This document shows, one piece after another, positions 28,575 through 38,965 of a DNA stretch of 64,000 bases. Every line of letters begins with the position of its first letter. The first letter of the stretch is position 1. The notes under the pieces were generated by a model. That model was not told the origin of the DNA and ran no database searches. It saw only the letters and a program-made list of their open reading frames with translations. Position numbers and translations under genes: made by a program. Origin of the DNA: Cohnella caldifontis (GTDB taxonomy: Bacteria > Bacillota > Bacilli > Paenibacillales > Paenibacillaceae); the NCBI RefSeq assembly GCF_029360585.1, contig NZ_JAQZSJ010000002.1, forward strand, positions 515,747 to 579,746, written 5' to 3'.

Positions 28575-29885
28575 TCAGGACCGGCGAAGCGCCTCCCGGA
28601 ACGCTTCGACCGTGAAATCGATGTCTTGTTCCGTATGGGCCGTGGACACGAACCATCCTTCGAAAGCGGAAGGAGCGATATTCACGCCGCCGTCGAGCAA
28701 GCCCGCGAACACGGAACGGAACCGGGCGGCGTCCGCCGATTTGGCGGTCTCGTAATTGACGACCCGCTGTTCCGTGAAGAAGGGGCACACCATCGAGCCC
28801 ACGCGGTTGACCGTCATCGGCACGCCGGCTTCCCGCGCGCTCCGCTCCAGCCCGTTCTGCAGCCGTTGCGACAATTTTTCCAAGAGATCGTATTGCGCTT
28901 TCGTCATGAGCTTCAAGGTCGTATATCCGGCCGCCATGGCGAGCGGGTTCCCGGACAGCGTGCCGGCCTGGTAAATCGGCCCCGACGGCGCCATTTGCTC
29001 CATGATCTCCCGGCGACCGCCGTAAGCGCCGACCGGAAGGCCGCCTCCGATGACTTTGCCGAAACAAGTGAGGTCGGGCGTGATGCCGAACCGTCCTTGC
29101 GCGCAGTTCAAGTGCACGCGGAATCCGGTCATCACCTCGTCGAAAATCAGCAAGCTGCCGTAACGCTGCGTGATCTCGCGCAAGCCTTCCAGAAAGCCCG
29201 GAAGCGGAGGCACGACGCCCATGTTCCCGGCGACCGGCTCCACGATCACGCCCGCGATCTCCTCCCCGAAACGCTCGAATGCCGCCCGGACCGCCTCCAG
29301 GTCATTGTAGGGAACGGCGATCGTTTGGGCCGCCACGCCCTCCGGCACCCCGGGGCTGTCGGGCAAGCCCAGCGTGGCGACGCCGGAACCCGCCTTGATG
29401 AGCAGACTGTCGGCATGCCCGTGGTAAGAGCCTTCGAATTTCAGGATTTTGCTGCGCTTGGTGTACCCACGGGCCAGGCGCAGCGCGCTCATCGTCGCTT
29501 CCGTGCCGGAGTTGACCATCCGAACGACGTCCACGGAAGGCACGCGCTCGCACACGAGCTCCGCCATGAGCGTCTCGAGCTCCGTCGGCGCGCCGAAACT
29601 CGTGCCTTTTTCCGCCGTCCGCTTGATCGCTTCCACGACTTCGGGGTGCGCATGGCCGACGATCAGCGGACCCCAGGAAAGCACGTAATCGATGAAGGTT
29701 TGGCCGTCGATGTCCGTGATGCGGCTGCCTTGCGCCCGGTCGATCACGAGCGGCGTCAAGCCGACCGACTTGAAAGCCCGCACGGGGCTGTTCACCCCGC
29801 CGGGAATGGAGCGTTTGGCGCGTTCGAAAGCTTCCTTGGATTTCGTGTCGACGCGTTCCCGAAGATTTTCGTTCAAGTTCGTCAC
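28575..29885 (-). CDS. hemL: Glutamate-1-semialdehyde 2,1-aminomutase
   Basis: A PLP enzyme that makes 5-aminolevulinate in the C5 haem pathway. The 436-residue product has [34 protein letters not shown] and the PLP-lysine segment [15 protein letters not shown]. The start is a GTG at 29885; a TTG at 29876 has better spacing from AGGA. Elsewhere hemL ends the hem operon; here a plus-strand Crp/Fnr gene separates it from hemB. Confidence 0.97.
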   Translation of the reverse strand: MTNLNENLRERVDTKSKEAFERAKRSIPGGVNSPVRAFKSVGLTPLVIDRAQGSRITDIDGQTFIDYVLSWGPLIVGHAHPEVVEAIKRTAEKGTSFGAPTELETLMAELVCERVPSVDVVRMVNSGTEATMSALRLARGYTKRSKILKFEGSYHGHADSLLIKAGSGVATLGLPDSPGVPEGVAAQTIAVPYNDLEAVRAAFERFGEEIAGVIVEPVAGNMGVVPPLPGFLEGLREITQRYGSLLIFDEVMTGFRVHLNCAQGRFGITPDLTCFGKVIGGGLPVGAYGGRREIMEQMAPSGPIYQAGTLSGNPLAMAAGYTTLKLMTKAQYDLLEKLSQRLQNGLERSAREAGVPMTVNRVGSMVCPFFTEQRVVNYETAKSADAARFRSVFAGLLDGGVNIAPSAFEGWFVSTAHTEQDIDFTVEAFREALRRS

Positions 29886-29959
29886 ATCCTACTATCTGAT
29901 TTGGAAAAGCCTGTGGTAAACTGAGAGAGTCAGGCAAATTCAGGGAGGAATAACCGTTT

Positions 29960-30622
29960 ATGATCGAATGGCTCAAAAAAGTGTCGCTTTTCGACAACCT
30001 CAATGACGAACAACTCGAAAACATCGTCCGGATCGCCCATCGCAAATCGTTCTCCCCCGGAACCGTCCTGTTCCAGGAGAAAGATCTCGGACTGACTTTC
30101 TATATCGTGCTCGCCGGATCGATCAAGCTGTTCACGCGCAGCGCGGCCGGCGAGGAAAAAGTGCTGTCGGTCGTCAATCCGGGCGAGAGCTTCGGCGAAC
30201 TGTCCCTGCTGGACGGACGGCCGCGTTCCACTTCCGCGCAAACGCTGGAAGCTACCACCGTGCTCGAGCTTTCCTCCCAGGCTTTCATGGAACTTCTCCA
30301 AAATCATTTCGACATCACGCGCGGCATCCTGGCCGAACTGTGCCGCAGGCTCCGCCAAACGAACGAACAGGTGAACGACCTGACGTTTCTCGACGGCCGC
30401 ACCCGCGTGCTCAAAAACCTGATTACCCTGGCGAACCGCGGCGGCAAGCGCGACGGGCAGACGATTTCGATGCACATGGCGCTCAACTACGACGAGTTGG
30501 CTCAGCTCGCGGGCGTTTCGAAGCAGGTGCTGTCGGACGTGCTTCGAGAGCTGGAAAGCCGGGGCGTGCTGCAGTTCGGCATCAACGAATACCGTCTGAA
30601 TTTGGCCAAGCTCCGCGGGTAA
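29960..30622 (+). CDS. Crp/Fnr family transcription regulator inside the haem cluster
   Basis: A 220-residue regulator with an N-terminal cyclic-nucleotide-binding fold (about 10-120, GESFGELSLLDGRPRSTSA) and a C-terminal winged helix (about 145-215, ALNYDELAQLAGVSKQVLSDVLRELE). I see no N-terminal cysteine cluster for an iron-sulfur sensor, and the ligand is unknown. The ATG at 29960 follows CAGGGAGGA. It is transcribed divergently from hemL and convergently with hemB, so it may control haem genes. A paralogue lies at 55563-56243. Confidence 0.9.
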   Translation: MIEWLKKVSLFDNLNDEQLENIVRIAHRKSFSPGTVLFQEKDLGLTFYIVLAGSIKLFTRSAAGEEKVLSVVNPGESFGELSLLDGRPRSTSAQTLEATTVLELSSQAFMELLQNHFDITRGILAELCRRLRQTNEQVNDLTFLDGRTRVLKNLITLANRGGKRDGQTISMHMALNYDELAQLAGVSKQVLSDVLRELESRGVLQFGINEYRLNLAKLRG

Positions 30623-30645
30623 GCGAATCAGCAATCGTTATGTAC

Positions 30646-30698
30646 GGGCCGGGCCTTGCGGCTTCCGATCGGGAGCTTGCGGGGTCCGGCCTTTTTTC
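30646..30698 (+). terminator. Terminator after the Crp/Fnr gene
   Basis: GGCCGG and CCGGCC close a stem-loop followed by TTTTTT on the plus strand, between the convergent ends of this gene and hemB. Confidence 0.8.
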
Positions 30699-30718
30699 CG
30701 CGATCCGCGGAATTCCGA

Positions 30719-31717
30719 TTATTTCTTCTCGTTCAGCCAGCGTACGGCGTCTTTGGCATGGTACGTGATGATCAGGTCGGCGCCGGCCCGCTTCATGCCG
30801 GTCAGCGTCTCGAGCACGATCGCTTTCTCGTCGATCCATCCCTGCATGGCGGCCGCTTTGACCATGGAGTACTCCGCGCTTACATTATACACCACCAGAG
30901 GCAGATCGAACCGGTCGCGGATGGTCCGGACGATGTCCAGATACGCCAGGCCGGGCTTCACCATCAGGAAGTCGGCGCCTTCCTCCGCGTCGGACCGCGC
31001 TTCCCGGATCGCCTCCCGGGCGTTGGCGGGATCCATCTGATACGATTTGCGGTCCCCGAACTGCGGAGCGGACTGGGCGGCTTCGCGGAACGGCCCGTAG
31101 TAGGCCGAGGAATACTTGACCGAATAGGCCATAATCGGGACATGCGCGAATCCCGCTTCGTCCAGCCCTTTCCGGATGGCGGCCACGAAGCCGTCCATCA
31201 TGTTCGACGGGGCGATGATGTCCGCGCCCGCCGCCGCTTGGGAAACCGCGGTTTTCACGAGCAGTTCGAGCGATTCGTCGTTGTCGATGACCGCCTGGCC
31301 TCCGTGTTCGTGAACGACGCCGCAATGGCCGTGGTCGGTAAACTCGCACAGGCACGTGTCCGCCACGACCAGCAGGTCCGGATACGACTTTTTGATCCGC
31401 CGGATCCCTTCCTGCACGATTCCTTGTTCATCGTACGCGCAGGCGCCGACCGCATCTTTCTCCGCGGGATCGGGTACGCCGAAGACGAGCACGGCTTTGA
31501 TCCCCAGGGAGACGATTTCGTGCAATTCTTCGTCCAACTTGTCGAGCGACAGGTTATAGACGCCGGGCATGGACGAAATTTCCTGCCGGACCCCTTCTCC
31601 CCGCGCGATGAAAATCGGCATGATGAAATCGTCGGCCGTAAGAACCGTCTCCCGGACCAAGCCGCGGAGGGCGGCGGAGGCGCGAAGCCTGCGGTGCCTT
31701 GTGTTCGGATAAGCCAT
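30719..31717 (-). CDS. hemB: Delta-aminolevulinic acid dehydratase (porphobilinogen synthase)
   Basis: Joins two 5-aminolevulinates into porphobilinogen. The 332-residue product has the zinc-cysteine segment [14 protein letters not shown], and both active-site lysine regions are seen ([15 protein letters not shown] and [10 protein letters not shown] nearby). It is the last gene of the minus-strand haem operon. Confidence 0.98.
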   Translation of the reverse strand: MAYPNTRHRRLRASAALRGLVRETVLTADDFIMPIFIARGEGVRQEISSMPGVYNLSLDKLDEELHEIVSLGIKAVLVFGVPDPAEKDAVGACAYDEQGIVQEGIRRIKKSYPDLLVVADTCLCEFTDHGHCGVVHEHGGQAVIDNDESLELLVKTAVSQAAAGADIIAPSNMMDGFVAAIRKGLDEAGFAHVPIMAYSVKYSSAYYGPFREAAQSAPQFGDRKSYQMDPANAREAIREARSDAEEGADFLMVKPGLAYLDIVRTIRDRFDLPLVVYNVSAEYSMVKAAAMQGWIDEKAIVLETLTGMKRAGADLIITYHAKDAVRWLNEKK

Positions 31718-31733
31718 TTTCCTTCTTCTCCTT

Positions 31734-33278
31734 TCAATCGGACGCTTGCCATAGACTGGATAGAGCGTCCAGCAATCCCGTAAGCGTGGAGGTTTCCGCC
31801 GTCGCCGCGACGTTCAGCCCGTTCTCTTCGGCCGTCCGGGCCGTGACGGGACCGATGCAGGCGATCCGGGTTTTCCCCAGCAGCTCGGCCGGGTCCGGCG
31901 CCCCCATCCGCTTCAGCGCTTCCAGCAAATTCACGACGGTGGATGAACTCGTGAACGTCACGGCATGGATTTCGCCTTCCTTCAGCATGTCCAGAAGGAA
32001 CGGGTCGCGGCCGTCGGCCGGAACCGTCTCGTACACGTCGATTTCCACGGCCTCCAGACCGAGTCGCGTAAGCTCGCGAGGCAGCCATGCCCGTGCCAAG
32101 TCCCCCCGGGGAAGCAGCGCTTTCTGCCCGGATCGGATGTGCTCCCCCAGCGCTTCCAGCAGCCCTTCCGCTTGGAACTTCTCCGGCAGCGCCTCCGGCC
32201 GGATGCCCCGGCTCGCCAGCGCCTCCGCCGTGCGGGGACCGACGGCCGCGAACCGGGCGCGGTGAAACTGCCGGATATCCGTTCCGCAGCGCTCCAGCCA
32301 GCGGAAGAAATAGTCCACCCCGTTCACGCTCGTCAAGATGACCCAATCGTATGATTCCGCTCGCCCGAGCGCTTCCCGGACGGCGTTCGCCGCTTCCTCC
32401 GACTCCGGCAGGCGGGTTTCGATCACGGGGAACTCGTAAGGTTCGCCGCCGAGCTCGTCGATTCGTTCCGACAGCTCGCTCGCTTGGGCGCGCGAACGCG
32501 TGACCAGCACGCGTTTGCCGAACAGCGGCTTGCGCTCGATCCAGGCGAGCGTCTCCCGCTGGCGGACCACCTCGCCGACGACGATCACCGCGGGCGGCTG
32601 AAACCCGGCTTCCCGCACGCGTTCTTCGATGTCCGCGAGCGTGCCGGTCAGCGTCTGCTGCTCCGCCCTCGTTCCCCATCGGATCAGGGCCACCGGCGTC
32701 TCCGGCGGACGTCCGTATTTTTGCAACTGTTCGGAAATATAGCCGATTTTGGCGACGCCCATCAGGAACACGAGCGTTCCGGTCGCCTGGGTCAGCTTAT
32801 CCCAGTGGATGGACAGATCCAGCTTATCCGGGCTTTCGTGACCGGTAATAACGGAAAAAGAGGAAGCCAGTTCGCGATGGGTAACCGGAATGCCCGCATA
32901 GGCCGGCACGGCGATGGCCGAGGTGATGCCCGGCACGATTTCGTAAGGGATGTCGTGCTGCCGAAGCAGCTCGGCTTCTTCCCCGACCCGGCCGAATACG
33001 GTCGGATCCCCGCCCTTGAGCCGCGTCACCGTCTTCCCCTGCAGCGCCAAGTCCACGAGCAGCCGATTGATCTCTTCCTGCTTCATCGTGTGGCGGTCCG
33101 GCAGCTTGCCGACATAGATCAGCTCGGCGTCGGGCCTCGCCTGCCGGAGCAGCTGGGGCCCCGCCAAGCGGTCGTAAACGACGCAGTCGGAGCGCCGCAG
33201 CGCCTCCAGCCCCCGGACGGTGATCAACTTCGGATCGCCGGGGCCGGCTCCCACCAAATACACTTTGCCCTTGGTCAT
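31734..33278 (-). CDS. cobA-hemD: Fused uroporphyrinogen-III C-methyltransferase / uroporphyrinogen-III synthase
   Basis: A 514-residue two-domain protein. Residues 1-250 are a SAM-dependent SUMT ([50 protein letters not shown]) making precorrin-2. Residues 257-505 are HemD ([44 protein letters not shown]), closing the tetrapyrrole ring. The fusion puts the haem/sirohaem branch point in one polypeptide and is known in other Gram-positives. It sits 3 bp after hemC and 16 bp before hemB. Confidence 0.96.
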   Translation of the reverse strand: MTKGKVYLVGAGPGDPKLITVRGLEALRRSDCVVYDRLAGPQLLRQARPDAELIYVGKLPDRHTMKQEEINRLLVDLALQGKTVTRLKGGDPTVFGRVGEEAELLRQHDIPYEIVPGITSAIAVPAYAGIPVTHRELASSFSVITGHESPDKLDLSIHWDKLTQATGTLVFLMGVAKIGYISEQLQKYGRPPETPVALIRWGTRAEQQTLTGTLADIEERVREAGFQPPAVIVVGEVVRQRETLAWIERKPLFGKRVLVTRSRAQASELSERIDELGGEPYEFPVIETRLPESEEAANAVREALGRAESYDWVILTSVNGVDYFFRWLERCGTDIRQFHRARFAAVGPRTAEALASRGIRPEALPEKFQAEGLLEALGEHIRSGQKALLPRGDLARAWLPRELTRLGLEAVEIDVYETVPADGRDPFLLDMLKEGEIHAVTFTSSSTVVNLLEALKRMGAPDPAELLGKTRIACIGPVTARTAEENGLNVAATAETSTLTGLLDALSSLWQASD

Positions 33279-33281
33279 CCG

Positions 33282-34220
33282 TTATTCCCTCGCTTCGGCC
33301 AATATGTCGTCGGCTCCTTGCGCCAGCAATTCCGCCGCTGCTTTCTCCCCGACCTTCTCCGGGTCCGCGCCCTCTGCCGAAGCTCTGATCAGGCGAACGC
33401 CGTCAGGGGAAGCGACCATGCCGGTCAGGCGGATGCCGCCGGACGACGCGTCGCCGTCCACGGTCGCATACGCGCCGATCGGCACCTGGCAGCCTCCGTT
33501 CAGCAGGCCGAGCAGCCGGCGTTCCGCCGCGACGGCGCGCGCGGTCGCCGGATCGTTCAACCGGGCCAGCAGCGCCAGCATCTCCTCGTCGCCGGCCCGG
33601 CATTCGATCGCCAGCGCGCCTTGCCCGACGGCAGGCAAGCTCAGCTCGGGCGGCAGATAAGAGGTGATCCGGTTCCCCCAGCCCATCCGATGCAGACCGG
33701 CCGCCGCCAGGATGATGGCGTCCAGCCCTTCTTCCTCCAGCTTGCGGAGGCGGGTATCGATGTTCCCGCGGATGGACTCGATGGACAAATCCGGCCGCGC
33801 CGCCTTGAGCTGCGCCGCGCGCCGGAGGCTGCTCGTGCCGACCCGGGCCCCTTGCGGCAATTCCTCGAAGCGGGCGGCGGTTCGGCCTACGAGCCCGTCG
33901 CGCGGGTCTTCCCGTTCGGGCACCGCTCCGATCGTCAATCCTTCCGGCAGCTCGAAGGGCATGTCCTTCATGCTGTGCACGGCCATATCGATCTCTCCGT
34001 CGAGCAATGCTTGTTCGATTTCCTTTACGAAAAGGCCTTTTCCGCCGACCTTGGACAGGGTGACGTCCAGAATGCGGTCTCCGCGGGTGACGATCGGCTT
34101 CAGCTCGAACGTATCATCCAAACCGGCGGCTTCGGACAAAGCCTTCAGCCGGTCTACGGTCTGACCGGTCTGCGTCAGCGCCAGCGCGCTTTGGCGGGTA
34201 CCCACGATCCATTTACGCAT
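33282..34220 (-). CDS. hemC: Hydroxymethylbilane synthase
   Basis: Polymerises four porphobilinogens into hydroxymethylbilane. The 312-residue product has the dipyrromethane-cofactor Cys244 in [14 protein letters not shown], plus [10 protein letters not shown] and [11 protein letters not shown]. The ATG at 34220 follows CGAGGAGC. The frame is open far upstream through the precorrin-2 dehydrogenase gene, but that part is a shadow. Confidence 0.97.
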   Translation of the reverse strand: MRKWIVGTRQSALALTQTGQTVDRLKALSEAAGLDDTFELKPIVTRGDRILDVTLSKVGGKGLFVKEIEQALLDGEIDMAVHSMKDMPFELPEGLTIGAVPEREDPRDGLVGRTAARFEELPQGARVGTSSLRRAAQLKAARPDLSIESIRGNIDTRLRKLEEEGLDAIILAAAGLHRMGWGNRITSYLPPELSLPAVGQGALAIECRAGDEEMLALLARLNDPATARAVAAERRLLGLLNGGCQVPIGAYATVDGDASSGGIRLTGMVASPDGVRLIRASAEGADPEKVGEKAAAELLAQGADDILAEARE

Positions 34221-34243
34221 TTGCAAGCTCCTCGATTCTTCTC

Positions 34244-34900
34244 TCAGACTTCGTGATTCGGACGGACCCGCGCCCGCAGACGGTCGACCAAGCCCCGGGG
34301 ATCCCCCGGCAGGCCGGAGGACGCCCATTCCGCCAAAACCTCTTCTTCCGCGGCGGCGGCAAGCAACCGTCGCCGCTCCTCCGGATTCTCCGCGTACGAT
34401 CGGACCGCGGCCCGGACTTCGCGGTAGGCGGCGGCATAGCCTGCGTATTCCGGCCCGTACCGCTCCGCCAACTCCCGGACGATCCGCGCGGCCAACGCCG
34501 GTCCGGATCCCGATACGCCGGCGGCCAGCAGCAGGTCGCCTCTTCGCAGCACCGCGGGGAGAATGAAATCCCCGCTCTCCCCTTCGTCGGCGACGTTGAC
34601 GGGAATGCCCGATTCCTTCGCGGCTTCCGCCATCGCGCGATTGACTTCCGGACGGTCCGTCGCCGCGAACGCGAGAAAGGCCCCGTCCCAATCGGAAGGC
34701 TCGGCCTCTTTCTTCCGCCATTCCATGGCGGCTTCGGAGACGAGCCGGCTTAACGCGGGCGTGAGCTCCGGACTGACGACGCGAACCTTGGCGCCCGCCT
34801 CGAGCAGGCCGGCCGTTTTGCGTTCCGCCACCTGGCCGCCGCCGATCACGACGCAGAGCCGGCCGTCCAGACGCAGCATGATCGGATACCATCCCGCCAC
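34244..34900 (-). CDS. Precorrin-2 dehydrogenase (sirohaem synthase N-terminal type)
   Basis: Oxidises precorrin-2 to sirohydrochlorin with NAD+. The 218-residue product begins with a Rossmann nucleotide site ([22 protein letters not shown]) and has [21 protein letters not shown], the family core. It starts at a GTG at 34900 behind GGAGG. Between hemX and hemC, with the SUMT-HemD fusion downstream, it gives the operon a sirohaem side branch. A ferrochelatase for it is not in this window. Confidence 0.93.
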   Translation of the reverse strand: MAGWYPIMLRLDGRLCVVIGGGQVAERKTAGLLEAGAKVRVVSPELTPALSRLVSEAAMEWRKKEAEPSDWDGAFLAFAATDRPEVNRAMAEAAKESGIPVNVADEGESGDFILPAVLRRGDLLLAAGVSGSGPALAARIVRELAERYGPEYAGYAAAYREVRAAVRSYAENPEERRRLLAAAAEEEVLAEWASSGLPGDPRGLVDRLRARVRPNHEV

Positions 34901-34947
34901 GGGGGTTCCTCCTTACATCAGGAGTTTATCGGAGTCAAACTCTCACT

Positions 34948-35763
34948 TTACATCCAGCGGTATACCGAATTGGCGAAAAACGCCGCGACCAGCAGCGCGT
35001 ATCCGGCCAAATTCCACCTCGCGGCGCGGATGCCGTCGTCTCTCGACGCCGTTCTGCGGACCAGAAAGACGACATACAATAGACCGGCGGCAAACGACAG
35101 CAGCACTTTGATGTCGGCCAGCCCAGCCGCCCGCCCTTCCGCGAGCAGCGCGGCCGTTCCCGTGGACAGCGAGAGGAACAGAAGCGGCACGCCGATCAAC
35201 GCGGCGCGCAGCGCATACCGGTCGATCAGCTCCAAACTCGGCATGCGGCTCATCGCCGGCGTCCAGCGCTTTTTCTTAAGCCGGGCGTGCAGGAACACGT
35301 ACATCCCGCCGAAGATCGCGCCCACCGTCAAAACGGCGAACGACAGCGTGATGAGGCCGATGTGCACGACAAGCAGCTTTTCCGCCGCTTCCCACGAAGA
35401 CAAAGCGAAGTGCCGCTGGGGCCGTTGCAGCAAATTGAGCGCGAGTACGGCAAAGCCCACGACGTTGACGAACAAAACGAGCAATTCCGCCCGAACCCAT
35501 CGGTTGACGATAAACGAAACGGAGACGAGCAGCCAGGACACGAAAAACAGAAAGTCTCGAATCGAAAGCTCCGGCAAGGCGGTGAACCGCTGCACCAGCA
35601 ACATCAGAAGAAATACCGTCTGCAGCACCCAGACGAAAACAAGCAGCCCTGTGCCGGCCTTCCCGGCGTTCCGTCTGCCGGATGCGGCATCGGACGCGAA
35701 GAACAGCAAGCTCAGGGCATATACGTAAAGGACGGCATCGGTCAGCCAATCTTGCGTCAGCAT
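34948..35763 (-). CDS. hemX: HemX/CcsA-type membrane protein
   Basis: A 271-residue membrane protein with about eight hydrophobic segments and conserved CcsA-family histidines (VVHIGLITLSFAVLTVGAIFGG). In B. subtilis HemX lowers the level of glutamyl-tRNA reductase HemA, and the gene follows hemA, as here. Confidence 0.9.
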   Translation of the reverse strand: MLTQDWLTDAVLYVYALSLLFFASDAASGRRNAGKAGTGLLVFVWVLQTVFLLMLLVQRFTALPELSIRDFLFFVSWLLVSVSFIVNRWVRAELLVLFVNVVGFAVLALNLLQRPQRHFALSSWEAAEKLLVVHIGLITLSFAVLTVGAIFGGMYVFLHARLKKKRWTPAMSRMPSLELIDRYALRAALIGVPLLFLSLSTGTAALLAEGRAAGLADIKVLLSFAAGLLYVVFLVRRTASRDDGIRAARWNLAGYALLVAAFFANSVYRWM

Positions 35764-35820
35764 CGGGGCAGCGCCTCCCCTCGTTCCGCCGGTCCGAACC
35801 GATTCGGACGCCGGTCGGCT

Positions 35821-37221
35821 TTATTGAAGAGCGCCCGCCAGACGGGTGAGCAGCGATTCCAGCTCCCGCGCCGCGCCCGGGGTCTCCCGGGAACCGGCTT
35901 CCGGCCGGGCCGCGGTTGCGGAGGCGGTTTCCGTTCGGATCTTGGCCACTTCTTCCTCCAAGGAGAACAGCTGGACGAACAGCTTCAGCGCTTCTTCGCT
36001 TTTCTTCTCCGCCGCCAGCTCCTTCACCCGCAGGATCGGATCATGGATCATTTGGCTCACCATGCTCTTGGTCAACTTGCGGATGACTTTCCGCTCCCGC
36101 TCATCCAGTTCGGGCAGCTTGCGAAGCATGCTCTCCAGCGTGCTCTCGTGGATGGCGGCGGCTTTCTCCTGCAGCGCCCGGATCAGCGGGCTGACGCCCA
36201 GCGTCGCGTACCATTCGCGGTACGCCTCCCGCTCTTCCGCGATCATTCCTTCGATGACGGCAGCCTCTTGGCGCCGTTTCTCCAGATTGCCTTCCACGAT
36301 CCCTTCGAGATCGTCGATATTGTACAGGAACACGTTCGGAATATCGCCGGCAGCCGGTTCGATATCCCGCGGCACGGCGATGTCGATCAGGAAAAGGGGG
36401 CGTTTCTTCCGCCGGGCCATCGCGCTTTCCACCGAGCGGCGGTCCAGCACGAATCCTTCGGCCCCGGTGCTGCTGATCACGATATCGGCTTCCTGCAGCC
36501 GGCGCAGCGCCTCCTCCATCGAAAACGCGGTCCCCTGGAATTTGTTCGCGAGCTCCTCCGCGCGGGACACCGTGCGGCCGGCTACGAACACCCGGTTCGC
36601 CCCGTTGGCGTGAAGATGGCGGGCCGTCAGTTCGCTCATTTTGCCGGCGCCGATGATCAGGACCGTTTTGTCGTCGAAACGGCCGAAAATGCGTTTGCCG
36701 AGCTCCACCGCCGCGTAGCTGACGGAGACGGCGTTCTCCCCGATCGAAGTTTCCGAGAACGCCCGTTTGGCGAGCGTGACCGCCTGCTTGAACAAACGGT
36801 TGAAGATCGTGCCGGTCGCGCCCCGTTCCTGCGCCTGCAAGAAGGCGTCTCTCACCTGGCCCAAGATCTGCGTCTCGCCGATGACCATGGAATCAAGCCC
36901 GCAGGTTACGCGGAACAGATGTTCCACGGCCCGATCGTCTTCGTACATATATAAATGAGGATTGAATTGCTGTCTGGGAATCCGGAACCATTGTTCCATG
37001 AAAGTCCGGACATAATGGCCGCACAGGACCGGCCGGTCGACCACCGCGTAAATCTCCGTACGGTTGCATGTCGCCAAAATCACGCCTTCGAGAATGCCCG
37101 TCGTCCGTTTCAGAGACTCCAGCGCCTGAAGCGTGTCGCCTTCCGCAAGGGCGAAACGTTCGCGGATCTCTACGGGGGCCGTGCGGTAATTCAAGCCGAC
37201 AACCATCAGATGCATGGGCAT
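35821..37221 (-). CDS. hemA: Glutamyl-tRNA reductase
   Basis: First committed step of the C5 haem pathway: reduces glutamyl-tRNA to glutamate semialdehyde. The 466-residue product has catalytic Cys52 in LATCNRTEIYAV, SMVIGETQILGQVR, the NADPH site VLIIGAGKMSELTA and a C-terminal dimerisation helix region. Starts at 37221 and 37215 (MHLMVVGLNYRTAP) are both possible. It leads the haem operon and has its own promoter. Confidence 0.97.
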   Translation of the reverse strand: MPMHLMVVGLNYRTAPVEIRERFALAEGDTLQALESLKRTTGILEGVILATCNRTEIYAVVDRPVLCGHYVRTFMEQWFRIPRQQFNPHLYMYEDDRAVEHLFRVTCGLDSMVIGETQILGQVRDAFLQAQERGATGTIFNRLFKQAVTLAKRAFSETSIGENAVSVSYAAVELGKRIFGRFDDKTVLIIGAGKMSELTARHLHANGANRVFVAGRTVSRAEELANKFQGTAFSMEEALRRLQEADIVISSTGAEGFVLDRRSVESAMARRKKRPLFLIDIAVPRDIEPAAGDIPNVFLYNIDDLEGIVEGNLEKRRQEAAVIEGMIAEEREAYREWYATLGVSPLIRALQEKAAAIHESTLESMLRKLPELDERERKVIRKLTKSMVSQMIHDPILRVKELAAEKKSEEALKLFVQLFSLEEEVAKIRTETASATAARPEAGSRETPGAARELESLLTRLAGALQ

Positions 37222-37262
37222 TCACCTGCCTTTTTGCAAAAATCGACCCTTCAAAGTCAAGC

Positions 37263-37271
37263 CTCATTATA
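37263..37271 (-). promoter_or_regulatory. Extended -10 promoter of the hemA operon
   Basis: On the minus strand TGGTATAAT sits about 45 bp upstream of hemA: a perfect -10 (37266-37271) with the TG extension. The -35 region is weak. Confidence 0.6.
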
Positions 37272-37405
37272 CCATAGATCATCCTTATGGCTCATGCGCA
37301 AATATGAAATGTTTTTGAACCGTCTTCCAGCGTTTGCCGCTCCTTCCCTATTCTCGTCGTCGTTCGGCGGAGCTATTCCCCCCGAGCCCCCGTTTTTCTA
37401 ATTGA

Positions 37406-37434
37406 AAAAGCCATGAGGGGCCCTCATGGCTTCG
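37406..37434 (-). terminator. Terminator after speD
   Basis: On the minus strand AAGCCATGAGGG pairs with CCTCATGGCTT, followed by TTTC. Confidence 0.8.
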
Positions 37435-37451
37435 GACTACGCGCGATTAGG

Positions 37452-37850
37452 TTATACGAGCTCGTGCTGCTTCAGCACCGGCTCTTCCACTTGCAGTTCG
37501 CCGACGCCGCGGATGAGTTTCTTCGCGTACGTGCGTTCAGGCTTCAGGACGCTCACCAGATAATCGATCGCGGCTTGCGGATCGACCGTCTCGCCGCAGG
37601 TATAGCAATCGATCGCGGCGAATCCTTTCTCGGGATAGGTGTGAATGGAGATGTGGCTCTCCGACAACATGACCAGGACCGTCGCCCCTTGGGGCTCGAA
37701 TTGCTTGGCTTGAACCGAGAGAACGGTGGCGCCGCAAGCTTCGGCCGCCTCGATCATGTGCGATTGGAGAAGTTCGGCGTCGTTCAACGTATCGAAGTCG
37801 ATTCCCCAAGTATCCACTGCAACGTGCCGTCCGAAAGTAGAGTACTCCAT
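37452..37850 (-). CDS. speD: S-adenosylmethionine decarboxylase proenzyme
   Basis: Supplies decarboxylated SAM for spermidine synthesis. The 132-residue proenzyme has the self-cleavage site in LSESHISIHTYPE, where the Ser becomes the pyruvoyl group, and the conserved CYTCGE segment. It is the short bacterial form and a single-gene unit with its own terminator. The ATG at 37850 follows GGAAGGGGG. Confidence 0.97.
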   Translation of the reverse strand: MEYSTFGRHVAVDTWGIDFDTLNDAELLQSHMIEAAEACGATVLSVQAKQFEPQGATVLVMLSESHISIHTYPEKGFAAIDCYTCGETVDPQAAIDYLVSVLKPERTYAKKLIRGVGELQVEEPVLKQHELV

Positions 37851-38205
37851 CTTTCGGTTCCCCCTTCCTAGGAATAAAATGTGAAGCTGATTTCATCCGC
37901 TAGGACCTACGTCATTCACTTCTCGAGGGAATTTGCTCTCCATCGCATTCCGTTCCTGAGTGAATCCTGGTTCCTATTGTGTTTTCAACGAAAATAAAAA
38001 TAACATCTATCCGGGTGAAATGCAACTGTTTTTTTCGGGCCGGAGGATGTCTGTCCAAGCCGCGCCGGGCTTGGGATTTCGCGGTTTCTGCAAATCGCTT
38101 TCCGCGAAAGCCCCGCGGGGCGCGATTTCGGCTTCCGTTGCCCCCTGCCGAAGGAGAAACAAAAAAGGAACCGCGCTCGGCGGTTCCCGCGAATCCGGGA
38201 AAAAA
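37851..38205. other. Non-coding stretch between speD and the 38.2-kb gene
   Basis: I see no convincing gene. It holds the speD leader, a weak minus-strand promoter candidate near 37990-38030 (TTGCAT, 17 bp, TATTTT) and, at 38160-38188, a minus-strand terminator (GGAACCGC / GCGGTTCC followed by TTTTTT) ending the gene at 38216-38806. Confidence 0.6.
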
Positions 38206-38215
38206 TGGGCCTTGA

Positions 38216-38806
38216 TCAGGCCTCCAAAATAAACAGCAGACGGCTGTGATCTTGAAGGCGCTGATCGATGTCGCGCAGCTCGTTTTCGTCGGACGAGCGG
38301 TTGCGCAAGTCCAGCAGCTCGTTGACGGACTGCCGAAGTCCGGCGATTTCCTCCTCGACGGCGCGAAGCTTGAATTGGGCTTCCAACCGGCCCAGCGCGT
38401 TTCGGTATTCGTAGACGATCCGGCATTCGCTGTCCTTGCATTCCGCGATGCGGACAACGGCGCCGCGCTGATAGTGGTAGACCATCGTAAATCCTTGATA
38501 AATCCGGTTGACGACGGCGTCTCCTTTAAAGGAAGATACCAATTTGCGCAGCGCGTTCGTCAGTTTCGGCCGGACGACGCGGCAGGTCAGGCGGCAGCGA
38601 TATAGTCCGCCGGCGCGCTCGAACGTGAGGCGGATCGATTCGCCCCCGGCTTCCTCTTCCAGAACGAGCTCTTGGTTTCCGTTGTCCATCACGAACACCT
38701 GCAGCTTGAGCTGCTGGGCATTGCACAGGGCGATTAGCTTTGGCATTTCGGCTTCCGGTAACGTCAAAACGGCGTTGACATATTCCGTGGCGATCCTGCC
38801 AGCCAT
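38216..38806 (-). CDS. Unknown conserved-looking protein, C-terminal coiled coil
   Basis: A 196-residue soluble protein I do not recognise with certainty. The N-terminal half is a mixed alpha/beta region (TEYVNAVLTLPEAEMPKLIA, FERAGGLYRCRLTCRVV). The C-terminal third is a charged coiled coil (about 140-190) ending LLFILEA. No signal peptide or membrane segment is visible. The ATG at 38806 follows GAGGAG. A -10 (TATAAT) lies about 60 bp upstream and a terminator follows, so it is a single-gene unit. It interrupts the engB-hemA neighbourhood seen in Bacillus. Confidence 0.8.
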   Translation of the reverse strand: MAGRIATEYVNAVLTLPEAEMPKLIALCNAQQLKLQVFVMDNGNQELVLEEEAGGESIRLTFERAGGLYRCRLTCRVVRPKLTNALRKLVSSFKGDAVVNRIYQGFTMVYHYQRGAVVRIAECKDSECRIVYEYRNALGRLEAQFKLRAVEEEIAGLRQSVNELLDLRNRSSDENELRDIDQRLQDHSRLLFILEA

Positions 38807-38924
38807 AAAAAATCTCCTCAATTCCCTTTGTGTTGCACGAATGTATTGCGAGGTATAACCTTCTTCTATTATAAAAGAATGCCGCTGCGGTTTCTCACCG
38901 CCGGCCCGTGATTTTCCCGCAAAA

Positions 38925-38960
38925 AACCCGTAAAAAACGATTCCTCCCGGCTTCCGCCCG
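38925..38960 (-). terminator. Possible terminator after engB
   Basis: On the minus strand TCCCGG and CCGGGA pair around 7 nt; a TTTTTT run follows nine bases later. The stem is short. Confidence 0.45.
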
Positions 38961-38965
38961 GGATT

